A stretch of DNA of 64,000 nt from Acytostelium subglobosum LB1 (Eukaryota; Evosea; Eumycetozoa; Acytosteliales; Acytosteliaceae). Below, piece after piece: positions 12,031 to 23,328 of this stretch (position 1 is its first letter; each line of letters begins with the position of its first letter). A program made the translations under genes and the position numbers. Location of the stretch: the NCBI RefSeq assembly GCF_000787575.1, contig NW_012236532.1, forward strand, positions 1,172,157-1,236,156, read 5' to 3'. Under the pieces are notes generated by a model. That model was not told the origin of the DNA, ran no database searches, and saw only the letters and a program-made list of their open reading frames with translations.

Positions 12031-12294
12031 CTCTTATTATTATGTTTTATATGTATGTATACAGTTAATATATATATATTATAAGTATGTAGATCAATCA
12101 ATCAAATGACTTAATTAAGCCCCTTCAAGAGTGCAAGTTCATCTTCACCAGCCCCAAAGTGACTCATTTTCACTCACTTCTTGGTCATTTCATTTAATTT
12201 CATCCACTCAACTGAATCTGCCTCATTTCCGCATCTCTCTTCTCTTGCTAACTTCAAGTTACTTTGTATTTGTATATATTATATATGTACTTGA

Positions 12295-12648
12295 TCAATG
12301 TATATTTGGTGATCCCTTTGCCAATGACTGCTCCATGCATACAGTATAATCTATCAGTTGTTTCTCGCAGTATCTTAAACCTCTTCTTGGTGCATCAATA
12401 TCCTATATTCAAACAAATGATTGATTGATTGATTGATTGATGATAATGATGTTTAGTTAGTTGTTGACACGTACATACAAATCATACTTCTATGACAACT
12501 TGACTATTCATACCTCGTCATTGTGAGACACCATCGACTTCTCTATGCAGATGAAGAACTTTGCTGCAACCTCTTTACATTCTGAAGTGACAGCTGGGAA
12601 GAAACCTGGAACTGCAAGTTCTTGTTGTTGTTTGTTTGTTGTTGACAT
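12295..12648 (-). CDS. Small twin-CX9C (CHCH-type) mitochondrial intermembrane-space protein
   Basis: A two-exon gene too short to stand out as an ORF. Exon 1 is 12648-12514 (45 codons, ATG to a donor GTATGA) and exon 2 is 12402-12295 (acceptor ATATAG, TGA stop), giving 80 aa. The protein starts MSTTNKQQQELAVPGFFPAV and carries two CX9C pairs, C24-x9-C34 (CKEVAAKFFIC) and C57-x9-C67 (CEKQLIDYTVC). Both lie in predicted helices, the hallmark of Mia40/CHCHD4-imported proteins. Family members serve in cytochrome-oxidase assembly and related tasks; which subfamily this belongs to is not clear. No presequence is needed for this import route and none is seen. The splice joins in phase and both Cys pairs survive, so the model is well supported. 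Confidence 0.8.
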
Positions 12649-13196
12649 CTTATATGTTGTTTGTTTGTTGTATGTAGTATATGTATGTACAATGAATGAT
12701 GATTATCTGTTCAATCAATCAATCTTCAACTTTGTCGTTTTTCCCAATCAAACTATCAGATTGTAACTCACACGAACTCGCTGGTCGACATAATCATGAC
12801 AACAATGTTTATGAACTTAGTTGTGTAGTGGACTTTGACAATAGCAACAGCAACAGAAACAGCAGTCGCGCAGGGATAGGAGTGATGTGATATCACGTGC
12901 CATGGCTTCGGAGAGCTGCCCCGACCACACAGTCAACGCCAAACATCCCCAACGAAGCGTGCATCTCTAACTCCACAACATTGACTACAACTGCCACAAC
13001 AATCAAGACATGACACGTTGACTATGTTGACGCATGGCCATTCATGCCTGTCAGGCAGTCGACTGTTTATTGGCTGACAAGATGACTGACAGCTGTTGTT
13101 GCTGTTACTGTTGTTGGAATGCCTCCAACATTCTTGTCCAGTTTGAAAAGGAATATCTGGTTGTCCGTCCCTTTATGATGACGATAGAGAGTTAAC
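12649..13196. other. Intergenic region with a 38-bp copy of the SNF2 gene's 3' end
   Basis: Spacer between the minus ankyrin fragment and the minus CX9C gene. At 12802-12839 it carries a 38-bp stretch matching 16689-16726 (the end of the SNF2-family coding region) at 37 of 38 positions. A small hairpin-forming tgttgga/tccaaca pair lies near 13115. No convincing ORF was seen. Confidence 0.5.
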
Positions 13197-13826
13197 TTAA
13201 TCCGGTAGATGATCTAGTCGGTGCATCTCATCTACGAACTGATAGAAGAGCTCCATGTCATGGCTGTTGTGGCAATGAGGACAATGCTCTCTACATGGAA
13301 GATCAGAGAGATATTCGCAGACATCACGATTGTCAGAGCTATCACACGCATAGGCATATGCTCGCCAAACACAACCTTCGCTTCGATTGTCATAGAGGAA
13401 CTTGACAATGTCAAGATGGCAGCTCCGCGCCGCAAAGACCAAGGCGTCGTCTGTACACCCCTCTGTGCGATTCGCGTGAAGGAACTGCACGATGTCCAGA
13501 TGACCCATCTTTGCTGCGTGGTCCATGGTGTTGGTGGTGCACCCTTCCGTTCGACAATTGTGCAGGAAGAGCAACACCTCCATCTGGCCACCGAGTGCTG
13601 CGTGAAACATTGTGCCTTCGCTAAAGAGCGGGGTGTCGTCAATGTGATCGATCCCGTGGAGGTACTTGATCACCTCCATCTGGCCAGCTCCAGCTGCGCA
13701 AAAGGAGGCAGTCACTTCTATATACTGTGGCGACGTTCGATAGATGTGGTCAATAAAGCTGATCTGGCCCGAGGCCGCCGCATGTTCCACCTCCTGCACT
13801 CGTCTCAACACCTCCCTGAACGTGTA
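13197..13826 (-). pseudogene. Ankyrin-family protein fragment without a visible start codon
   Basis: The open frame of about 205 codons shows several ankyrin-like units of the dictyostelid type (AAKMGHLDIVQFLHANRTEGC, split: AAKMGHLDIVQFLH then ANRTEGC; FAARSCHLDIVKFLYDNRSEGC, split: FAARSCHLDIVKFLY). It ends in a Cys/His-rich tail (CREHCPHCHNSHD). Upstream, the frame meets a TAA with no ATG in between; the first internal Met is about 45 codons in (MEVIKYLHG). A splice acceptor (ttcag before GGAGGTGTTG) could supply an upstream exon, but no joining ATG exon was found. It lies head-to-head with another ankyrin-family gene, so it may be a truncated relative. Either a 5'-truncated pseudogene or a gene whose first exon was missed. 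Confidence 0.55.
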
Positions 13827-14016
13827 TTATTTGTAAATATAAATATAAGTGTGTACTAGGGACTTCATGTGTGGTTGACCAATCGGAGTTCGAACTTGTC
13901 TTTTTATGATGGACGACAAAAGTTTGTTCCTAGGAGGACTGCAGCATTACAGATGTTTTTATTATTTGATTGTTGAAATAATAAAAACAAATATGTTAAT
14001 ACACAAAATAACAAAT

Positions 14017-16371
14017 ATGAGTGATATAGATACAACTAAAGTTGTTATGTCTGTATTCAAAAATAGAATATTGGTCAAGTCTATTTTGTATCAAGTCCAT
14101 AAGATACATGATGATCATTTTCGTAGATCAGTTATTAATAGAGTAAAGAACGTGTACTCACCAGATTGGACCACATTTTTGTTTAACAAAATCAAATATG
14201 GACATTGGACCAACTGTAGAGAAATTGTGTTGAATGGACATTATGGTCTGTTGCGCGACAGAATCAAACGTGGCCTACACCTCGATCAACCAGAGTTTGG
14301 TGATCTAGATGATATATTGACCCGCAACTATATGGATAATGATACATTCGACTTGTTCTACACTCGATTTCAAAGCTGCTTTGATCATGAATTCATCCTA
14401 GGATGGGCAATCAAAAGTGGAAACGTTCACATCGCACAGACATTGTTCGATCAAACACATCCAGTCGAGTTAAAGTTAAAGATCAACAAATTTAACTTGG
14501 AAACAATACTATATTCCTCTGTTGTAGCCAAGAGTGTCAAGATGATCAAATTCCTCCTAGATTATCCAAACTTGGTATCCTCATTCGCCAAAGAAACCGA
14601 GTTTATCACCTGGATCATCGTGTCTCGTTCGAGCGAATTGATCAGATTTGTGACGGGAGTACCCGACTCATCATTATCATCATCTTCATCCACATTGGAA
14701 ACAGTATCAGTCTCAACTCAAGTCTCAGAGCTTGCCCGATCACTCCTGCCACAGCACAGGGTCGCTATCCTAGAGACTGGCGATCAAAGTCTAATTGATG
14801 ACTTGTTTCCAAACCTCAATATCAATGAATTGCCCAAACAGAGTCGTGATTACTTGATAGGCGACATACTCTCTCACCACAATTCATCACTGGAGAAACA
14901 CATGACACTATTTGAGCGATTTATCCAATTCAAGCTCATAAACCGACAACTTATCACTGACCAACAGGCCACGGAAGCACTTAACAAGTCCAAAGAGGAT
15001 GCCTGGAGAATGATTGCATTGTCATATGACAACAGAGACAGCGTGGACACATGTGATGACAAGTTCCGATTGGAGATGATCAAGTTCCTACTCTTTATAA
15101 ACCATCAGTATGACAATGCGTACAAGATCATTATTCGGATGTTGAACGATTACCTGTCAAGTGGAGATCTGGCACTCATTCCATTCTTGGCATCCGTTAA
15201 ATATCATGATGTTTCATTGATCTGCTGCATAGTCGAGCATGGCACTCTGGCCCAAGCCCAACTACTAGTTCAATTTATGGCATCCAAACCAGAGCTTGAG
15301 TCTTTGTTCCAAGACCTCGGCAATTACCGCAAAAGTGATAATCTACTCAACCCTGTGTTCATGACATCACACAACAGCTCACTCAAACTGGAAGTGCTCA
15401 TGATGTTCAACGATCACAATATTCAGTTAGACAAAGCACCCAATGGTCAATCGATATTCGAAGGCTCGATGGACATGCTCGAATTCCTGGTGTCCGACCG
15501 CAACAAGATCGTCAAGTTCACACCATTGTTCATTGATGTCAAACACTTGGAGTATGTTCTCGACAAGTCACCATTATTGATCAATCACAATCTACAAATT
15601 CAACTTGCTGTGATGCTTCACCAACATGACATTGTCCAACTCATCTATGGACTCAGGCAATTTGACAGTAGTGAATACTTGTTTGAGCTGACAATGGATG
15701 GGCGTCCAGATTATGACATGTTCAAATGGCTGATGGATCATCACACTTCAATATCAACATCATACCTCGAGCGAATTGGTCAAATTGGTGACACTATTAT
15801 GGCAGACATGGCCATTGAGTATGTTCAACGATCATCATCCAACGGGACTAAATCATTGGATGTACATGTCTCATTAATGTTTGAACAGGCAATCAAATCT
15901 AATCAGACCCAACTTCTCACTCACCTCTACAACAATCATCGATGTTTGATCACTACCAAGTTTGAGAAATATCATGGTTTGGCCATTGTGAAGGGCAACT
16001 TGGAGCAACTGGCCATCTTACTTGGAATGGAACCTCTAAAGATGGACTTCTCCAACAACTCATCTATATATAGTGATTTGAAGACAGCGATTGTGGATCG
16101 TAAAGATGGCAGACCAATATTGGATTGTTTACTCAAGCATGCGAGTGAGGAGGTCGGAGCAGGAATCAAGTCAGTATTACTACCATTGTATACAATTGAT
16201 TTGATAAAGAAGAATGATATTGTGATGTTACTACATCTCTTGGACATTGGAGCAACCTTCCAACTTAAAGGTGTGGCATCATGTTCAAACTACAAGACCA
16301 ATGCACCGATTCAATCAATAATCAAACAATACAAGGAACGACAAGCAATAAACAAGAAGAAGAGAGTTTGA
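14017..16371 (+). CDS. Dictyostelid-type large ankyrin-repeat family protein
   Basis: The open frame extends upstream to 13906, but the ATG at 14017 is preferred. It puts the family-like start (VFKNRILVKSILYQVHKIH) about 10 residues in, and gives 784 aa, close to the 787-aa relative at 37.1-39.5 kb. The layout matches that relative: a short helical opening, a HWTNCREIVLNGHYGLLRDRI-like block (split: HWTNCREIVLNGHY, GLLRDRI), degenerate ankyrin units (WAIKSGNVHIAQTLFDQTHPVEL, split: WAIKSGNVHIAQTLFDQ), then a long divergent helical C-terminal part. It has no introns. Such proteins are abundant in dictyostelids and their function is unknown. Its base composition is more AT-rich than the housekeeping genes nearby. 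Confidence 0.8.
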   Translation: MSDIDTTKVVMSVFKNRILVKSILYQVHKIHDDHFRRSVINRVKNVYSPDWTTFLFNKIKYGHWTNCREIVLNGHYGLLRDRIKRGLHLDQPEFGDLDDILTRNYMDNDTFDLFYTRFQSCFDHEFILGWAIKSGNVHIAQTLFDQTHPVELKLKINKFNLETILYSSVVAKSVKMIKFLLDYPNLVSSFAKETEFITWIIVSRSSELIRFVTGVPDSSLSSSSSTLETVSVSTQVSELARSLLPQHRVAILETGDQSLIDDLFPNLNINELPKQSRDYLIGDILSHHNSSLEKHMTLFERFIQFKLINRQLITDQQATEALNKSKEDAWRMIALSYDNRDSVDTCDDKFRLEMIKFLLFINHQYDNAYKIIIRMLNDYLSSGDLALIPFLASVKYHDVSLICCIVEHGTLAQAQLLVQFMASKPELESLFQDLGNYRKSDNLLNPVFMTSHNSSLKLEVLMMFNDHNIQLDKAPNGQSIFEGSMDMLEFLVSDRNKIVKFTPLFIDVKHLEYVLDKSPLLINHNLQIQLAVMLHQHDIVQLIYGLRQFDSSEYLFELTMDGRPDYDMFKWLMDHHTSISTSYLERIGQIGDTIMADMAIEYVQRSSSNGTKSLDVHVSLMFEQAIKSNQTQLLTHLYNNHRCLITTKFEKYHGLAIVKGNLEQLAILLGMEPLKMDFSNNSSIYSDLKTAIVDRKDGRPILDCLLKHASEEVGAGIKSVLLPLYTIDLIKKNDIVMLLHLLDIGATFQLKGVASCSNYKTNAPIQSIIKQYKERQAINKKKRV

Positions 16372-16695
16372 GACAGTATCGAGGATGATCAGATGACCTC
16401 TGTCCAACAAGAGAACACCAATCTACTGAGGTCAATAAGATTGATTGTTGTATTAAATAAACACACTGGTGCAGGTCACCTCACTCATTGAGGATGGATA
16501 TCAATTGTTCAGACCTTGTTGTTAGAGATCGATCTAAACGATGTTCAAGCTAACAATTGTCTCAGAGTTGCCAACACAACAACAACAATGCGAACTTGTC
16601 AATCAAGAGTTTGAGATGGTCTTCGATTGACAACCAGATGACATGATTGTAACTTGACGACTACTATCATCCATATTGTATTCAAATGACAATGT
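16372..16695. other. Convergent 3'-3' spacer
   Basis: Lies between the plus ankyrin gene and the minus SNF2-family gene. It contains AATAAA-like sequence near 16453-16460. No ORF or RNA gene was seen. Confidence 0.5.
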
Positions 16696-19600
16696 TTATG
16701 AACTTGGTTGTGTAGTGGACTTTGACTTCAACATGGTGTCAACATACTGCTCATACTCTTGATCAGTGATGGCTCTCAAATGCTTTGATGGTAGTGTCTG
16801 TATATCCCTCAGTACATTCCTAATCTGCTTGCCTTGTTCCTCCTTCCTTTCATCCTGGAACAGAAACTCTTGTTCAACCTTGAAGAAGTCCTCTTGTTCA
16901 ATCGATACTGATGACGATGCCATATTGTTGTTGTCGTTGCCATTGTTGCCATTGTTGCCATTGTTGATGTTACTACCTTTGTCTGTATTCCTATCGATGA
17001 TCTCCTCGACTGTACCCTTGATCAATAACTTCTCGACAGTGACGGGATGTTGCTGACCGATACGATGCGCTCTCTTGATGGCCTGTCGCTCCTTTGTCCA
17101 ACTGGTGATGGGATCGACGATGAGGATGTGTGTGGCCATTGTCAAGTTGATGCCATACGCTGCCAGATCAGTGTTCATCACAATCACCTTGATGTCCTTG
17201 TTGGACTGGAATGTCATGATGGCACTGGATCGCTCTCTTTGTGTGACGTGCGTGTAGTAGACCAGGAACTTGAGGTTGGGCAACTCTTGTTTGAATGTGA
17301 AGATGATATCATAGATCACCTCGTTGAACTGGCTAAACACGATGATCTTGCCATCAATCTGTTGGATCCTCTCCACCAAGTACTTCAACTTGGACGACAC
17401 AAAGTCTTCCTTCCTCTTCTGCGGTACATCATTCGTTGGATTGTTTGTTGTCCTTATTCCCAACACTGTTGAGTTGTTGTTGCTGTTGTTGTTTGTGGTG
17501 CTGTTGTTGTTGTTGTTGTTGTTGTTATTGTTGTTGTTGTTGTTGTTGTTTGGTATCTCTTTGACTTGAACGTCATCGTTGAATCGAACAGTCCTGACCC
17601 TGACTGGGGATGTTGATGTTGGCGACACCTGTTGAGGAGGAATCTGAGCCCCATCAACATTAGTTACCTGCTGGTTGACGACATGTCTGAACTGTGATAT
17701 AGATTCCATGAACTTGTAGATTGAAACTAGTTTGAGCTTGTCACTCCTTGGTATGACAGAGTCATCGAGCATCAATGCAGAGATGATGGCCTCCTTGCAG
17801 ACTATGCGTTGGTCCTCGGACAGCCCTTCAGTGAATATACATGCCTTCCTCAGCGTTGTGTACACCTCCATGGCAAAGCGTTGATTGTTCGACGAGAACA
17901 GAGAGTCTGGACCCTCATACTGCGATGCGAGCAAGTTGGTCTGCACCTGGCACACGATCTCATTGTACTTGATCGTCTCCTCTTTCGTGGGCTTGATGTA
18001 CACCTTGTTGATGGTCAACGTCGGTATCTTGATGTCGCGATAGATGGTGTCGATGGGCGTGCGCACCGATACTCTGTTGATCATGGAACACAGCGTGTCG
18101 ATGCCTGCCGTTTTGAACTGTCTGATTGGCGACGCCACCAAACGCTTCCAGACATCCGACTTGTTAAAGGGCTGGAGATGGAGGAACTTGACGATCGATC
18201 CAAAGTTGGACAACTCGCTATCAAGCACCGACGAAGAGATGGGCGTTCCCGAGCAAACCCATCGTCGCTCGGCATAGATCGAGCGAGCGACCGATGTCAA
18301 CTTCGTGTTGGAGTTGCCAACGACATGTCCTTCGTCCACAATGACGCGCAGCCAGTATACACCAAGGATAGGGTCATTTGAGCGATATTGTTGCATTGAC
18401 GACAAGACAGAGTGTGACAACAGTACGATGTGGTAGCCGGCCAACTGGTGGGCATGTGGTATATCATCATTGCTTGATATTGTCACCAATGTCAGGGTGG
18501 GATGCCTCATGATCTCATGAGCCCATTGTTGCAGGATACTTGAAGGTACAATGATCAATGTTGATGACGACATGATGATGTTCCTAAAGTATCGATTGAC
18601 CCTGGTTGACAACTGTTCATTGACGATGGTCATTGTCCTATTGGGCACCAATTCGATAAACTCTGTCATGTTGCTTGGTAGACCAAATGTTTGATAAGGT
18701 AGTCCACTGGTCTTGAGTCGTCGCGCACATAAGAAGTACAAAGATGGCACACCGCCAACATGTGACTGAGCCAAAGGTTGAGGTGCAACATCCATCATCT
18801 CGTTTGGTTCAATGTTGGGCGCGACAACGTTGTCCAAGTCGATTGGAGGTAGAGGNTTCGCCATAGTTGTCGACAGTGCTGGCCATTGGTGGTTCATGAA
18901 CTGTTGAACTTCCGACTCCATCTAACATCCATTGAGGTGGTTGTGCCTGACTACCAAGTGTTGAGAGTACCAATGCTGCATCATCATGTTGTTGTACATG
19001 TTAGTCACATCAATCTTGACAGCCCACCAGCCATCTAGCCCCTCACATACCAATGCATATAACAGTCTTGCCAGTACCCATCTCCTCGCATAGTATACCA
19101 CCTCGAACATCCTCAACTTGTGGCATCTGATCAACTATATGATTAACATCGAGTATGTTCCTGTACTTGACAGGATTATCTGTTGTTGCAACGTATAATG
19201 CATTGTCGATCATCTTTGGAGATGTCTCTCTTTGAAGCATCTTTGCCAAACTACTCTGTTGATATGGGTACAGGCTCATCATTGGGTTCATGCCATACAC
19301 CTGGTCCATCAACGTCCTCTGAGGCATCTCTATTGACTTAAAGATGTAGTCAAGGCTAAACTTTTGTTGCTATTATGTGATTGAGTGATCGAGAGAGTGA
19401 GTGAGCGAGCACAACGATGAATGAATGAATGAATGAATGATGACATACATCTTGATCAGAGAGCTGCTTGTACTTCTCTTTCTTCTTGCCTAAGATTCGT
19501 GTCTGCCTTTCTAGTTTGGCCTTGGCAGCACGTCCAATCATGCCTTGCCTGGGTTTCTTGGCAACACGCTCCTTGGGAACGTCGGACTTGTTGGTTGATG

Positions 19601-20261
19601 ATCGCTCAGACACGTCTATTGAATTCATCAATAGTTTAGAGGGCCTTTTCTTTCTGTTTAGTGATTGTTGTAGGTCAAACAACTCCATTTGAATGTTATT
19701 TGACAGTCTCTTCACGCTTGCTTGTAGTAGACTGATGGCTACATCGTCCAACTGGTGTTGATCGCTGTCCCAATCAATATTGTTGGTGATCGATTGTATA
19801 TCCATAATGTATGTCGTGCCACCTCCATTGCTTGGAGTGTACTCATTCGCCTTGATCTTGTCCATAATGTTGAGTAGAGTAGTGTCGCCAACATGTAGTG
19901 AACGAGGTATCATGGCGTCGGGGTCGCCCTGCCTCAGCAATTGTTCAGGGCATTGTTCGAGAGCACGTGAGAAGAACTTTGTTGACTGGAATGCATCGTC
20001 ATTGAACACTGATGATGGTAAATGTACCACAGCATACTGTAGCAGTCTTGACTCTGGTATTCTCAGTAGTCTACCATGCCATCTTTCCAACAACTCAGTC
20101 ATTGTCATTGGTAATACCATTGAGGATTGTGAAGTGGTCGTCGTCGTCGTCGTAGTAGTGGAAGTGGTAGTAATAGTGTCCACATCGATTGGATCCAAAT
20201 CACCATTACTACTACTACCATTTGTAGTTGTACTTGTACTTGTGCAAGTGTCGTCGGACAT
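16696..20261 (-). CDS. SNF2-family ATPase of the Rad5/Rad16 type
   Basis: Exons 20261-19449, 19369-19051 and 18975-16696 give about 1136 aa once the single N at 18856 is dropped. With the N kept, the reading SSTVHEPPMASTVDNYGE is thrown out of frame; without it, it runs straight into PLPPIDLDNVV. Motifs: EEMGTGKTVICIALVLS (Walker A, about 366-380), motif II DEGH (about 591-594) as in Rad5/Rad16/HLTF, SGTPISS (motif III region), and the C-terminal helicase half with FSQFNEVI, DLAAYGINLTMATHILIVDP and RAHRIGQQ. Poly-Asn and poly-Thr runs are present. No RING finger is visible between the lobes, unlike Rad5/HLTF. The likely role is nuclear DNA translocase/remodeller in repair or transcription; the exact orthologue is not assigned. 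Confidence 0.88.
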
Positions 20262-20588
20262 TGTTTATCTGTTTGATGGATGAACAAATTAACTGGAATT
20301 TGACAAATGATCCCCTTTTTTGCATTCACACAACCAATCAAGCCAGATGTTGGGTTGGACAAACATGGACCGTGAGGGTCCACCTCGAACAGTCCATCGT
20401 AGAATGACAACACATGTTATGTCTGTCGTATGTGATGTTATGTTAGTGATAGTGGAGTGGTATGTTGGTGTTGTCACTTGGTGGCGAGCCAGATTCGGCA
20501 GGCAATGATTTATTGGTTGGAACAACCCATCTGGATTGATTCCATCCATCATAATGAGTACTTCATTTGTAAATATGTAGAGTGATTA
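20262..20588. other. Spacer between SNF2-family start and asns end
   Basis: Contains the promoter of the SNF2-family gene. Minus frames here show no coding character. Nothing else was recognised. Confidence 0.4.
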
Positions 20589-22691
20589 TTACAAAGTAGT
20601 TTGCAAATGAACCTCTGTTTGATTGATTGATAGAGTGAGTGGATGAAGATTGTTAGAATGATCAATCCACAAAAGGTAATAAGATTGATTGATTGATTGA
20701 TGATAACATACTTTGAGCTCTTCCAGATGGATCTTGGGAAGCACCCCAGGTTGGTACCCAATGTGCAACAGTGTCGCGACACTCTTTACCTGGATACAGC
20801 GACTCAAACACTCTTCTGTAGTAGTATGCCTCCTTCGTGGTTGGTGTGTCGTCTGGGAACATGAACTCGCGCTTCTCAAACTCCTCGTCGGTGATCTGCG
20901 ACTCTGTGTAGTCCTTCAGTCCACCAATCCAGCTGTATCCGACGCCGTCTGAGAACTGCTCCTTTTGACGCCACAGCACAGAATGGGGCAGGTATGGCTT
21001 CTCACCCTCCTTCACCTCGAACGCCTTGCGCAGGATGTACTTCTCCATCCTGGGCTTGCCGTCGGCGTCCTTGCACAGCTTGTGCGAGGGGTCGACGTTC
21101 ATGGCCGCCTCGAGGAAGTGCTTGTCGAGGAAGGGTACACGTGCCTCCACTCCCCATGCCATTGTGGACTTGTTGGCGCGCAGACAGTCGAATGAGTGCA
21201 GCGCCTTGATGCGGCGACAGCACTCCTTGTGGAACTCCTCGGCGCTTGGAGCGTTGTGGAAGTATAGGTAGCCGCCAAAGACTTCGTCAGAGCCCTCACC
21301 CGACAGCACCATCTTGACTCCCATGGCCTTGATCCTGCGCGCCAAGAAGTACATTGGTGTGCTGGCACGGATGGTCGTGACGTCGTATGTCTCCAAGTGG
21401 CGGATGACGTCTGCAAGCGCATCGATACCTTCCTGCACTGTGAAGTAGAACTCGTGATGCACTGTTCCCAGGTAGTCAGCGACCTCGCGGGCAGCCTTCA
21501 GGTCGGGTGCGTCCTTGATACCCACGCAGAACGAGTGCAGACGTGGCCACCAGGCACGTGTTTGCTCGTTGTCCTCAACACGCTTCTCGGCGTGGCGGGC
21601 GGCGATTGATGCCACGAGCGACGAGTCGAGACCACCAGACAGCAGCACACCGTATGGCACATCACACATCATACGCGAGACGACAGCCTTCTCAAAGGAC
21701 TCGCGCACCTGTGTCAGCACCTCAGCCTCGGGCTGGAAAGATGGGATGTGCTCGTCGAACCATTTGGGGTTGTAGTAACGCACGAATTGCTTGGTCTTGC
21801 TCGAGTAGAAGTGGCCTGGTGGGAAGGCCTGGAAACGGAAACAATCGTCCTTGAGTGCCTTCATCTCGGAGGAGAACCAGACGGCACCGTCCTTGCCCCA
21901 TCCAATATACATTGGAACGACACCAATTGGATCACGTGCGGCCAAGTATGACTTGGTCTTTGTATCATACAACACAAAGGCAAAGTCTCCACTCAGCTTG
22001 TCAATAAAGCTGTCTCCCTCATCCTCATACTAATGATTGTTTGAATGTTGTACAGGTTAGTATGTTTGATTGGTGACGTCACACTTTGAACGTTTGGAAT
22101 CATTCCAGATTGAGTGATTGATTGAGTGAACGATTGATTGGAATGATTCCATGGTGTGATTGAGTGATTGATCGGTTGAATGAGTGACTGGAATAGCTCC
22201 AGGATGATTGTTTGTTGGATAGATTGAGGATTGGAATGATTCCAAACGTTCAAAGTGTGATCGAACCTGTTGAGACACGTACAGCATGAACGATTGGCTC
22301 ACAATCAGAGTGAGTCTTGAAGGTGTGCTTGCCAGATGAGAGATAGAATGAGCGTAGTTCCTCATGGTTGTAGATCTCACCGTTGACAGTGAGAGCAACA
22401 GTCTCGTCCTCGTTCAACAATGGTTGTGCACCACTGTCCAAATCGACAATAGCCAGACGTTCGTGCGTTAGAATAGCTCCCTCTGAAGCAAACACACCGT
22501 TCCAGTCTGGTCCTCTATGTCTGATTCTGTTATATATATGATTGAATGTGTGAGTGAGTGATTGAGTAAGATTGAGTGATGATCAATCATCATCATGGAC
22601 ATAACACTTACCTTGCAGACAAGCCCAAAGCCTTTCTTCTTAATTGTTGAGCGGGCTCTGAAGAACCCAAGATGGCAAGTATTCCACACAT
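20589..22691 (-). CDS. asns: Asparagine synthetase (glutamine-hydrolysing)
   Basis: Exons 22691-22612, 22526-22283, 22029-20712 and 20614-20589 join in frame to 555 aa, normal for eukaryotic AsnB. The N-terminus MCGILAILG gives the catalytic Cys2 of the class II glutaminase domain, followed by [26 protein letters not shown] and [12 protein letters not shown]. The synthetase domain has the PP-loop [10 protein letters not shown] and [16 protein letters not shown]. The last exon encodes only the tail after DPSGRAQ (KVHLQTTL), a small exon easily overlooked. It makes Asn from Asp, Gln and ATP in the cytosol. Intron 2 (22030-22282) is unusually long here and carries three copies of the TGGAATNATTCCA palindrome. 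Confidence 0.97.
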
Positions 22692-23328
22692 AATAATAAT
22701 AAACTTTAAACTTTAAAGTTACTTTTCTTAACTTATCTTATTTCTATGTCATAACATATATATGGTTAATATATACATATTAATCGATGGACAGTCCTTG
22801 TGTGTGATTGCAGAACACGTGACTGAAGGTCACTCACTGATGATCACACACACCATCCCACTCACCCTCACACACACAATGATCAGAACTAGTTCACACT
22901 ATCATGTTATTTGTTTACTTACATATTTGAACTGATAATAACTGTTTGTTTTGGTAATAGTGTTTTAGTAAGTACACTGCTTGGTTTGGGACATGATCAT
23001 GTTGGGGTCAGCATTGCAAAGACCCAATCTTGTTCTTTACTCAAGAACAACAACAATGACAAGATGTTGACCCTTTGTTCGTCATCACAATCCATCCTTG
23101 TGAAGGTCCAACTCAACACTCATTCTTCATTCATCCCATTAGCCTTCCCCTTTTTTGGGGCATTTCATTAAATTGATTTTAATTTCAACTATCAGATTTT
23201 TTTAGTTTCATTCGTGGTTCTCAACGCCAATCGTTTCTTCACCTTATTGTAGGGTTTGATCTTAAATTACGAAGTTCAAATTGATCTGACATTCACTTTG
23301 TTTGATGGAATAGTACCAATTTTGTTCA
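22692..23328. other. Spacer upstream of asns
   Basis: AT-rich promoter of asns, then a stretch with CACACA and T-rich runs reaching the 3' end of the kelch gene. An 86-codon plus frame (22911-23171) is low complexity and is not called. No RNA gene was recognised. Confidence 0.4.
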
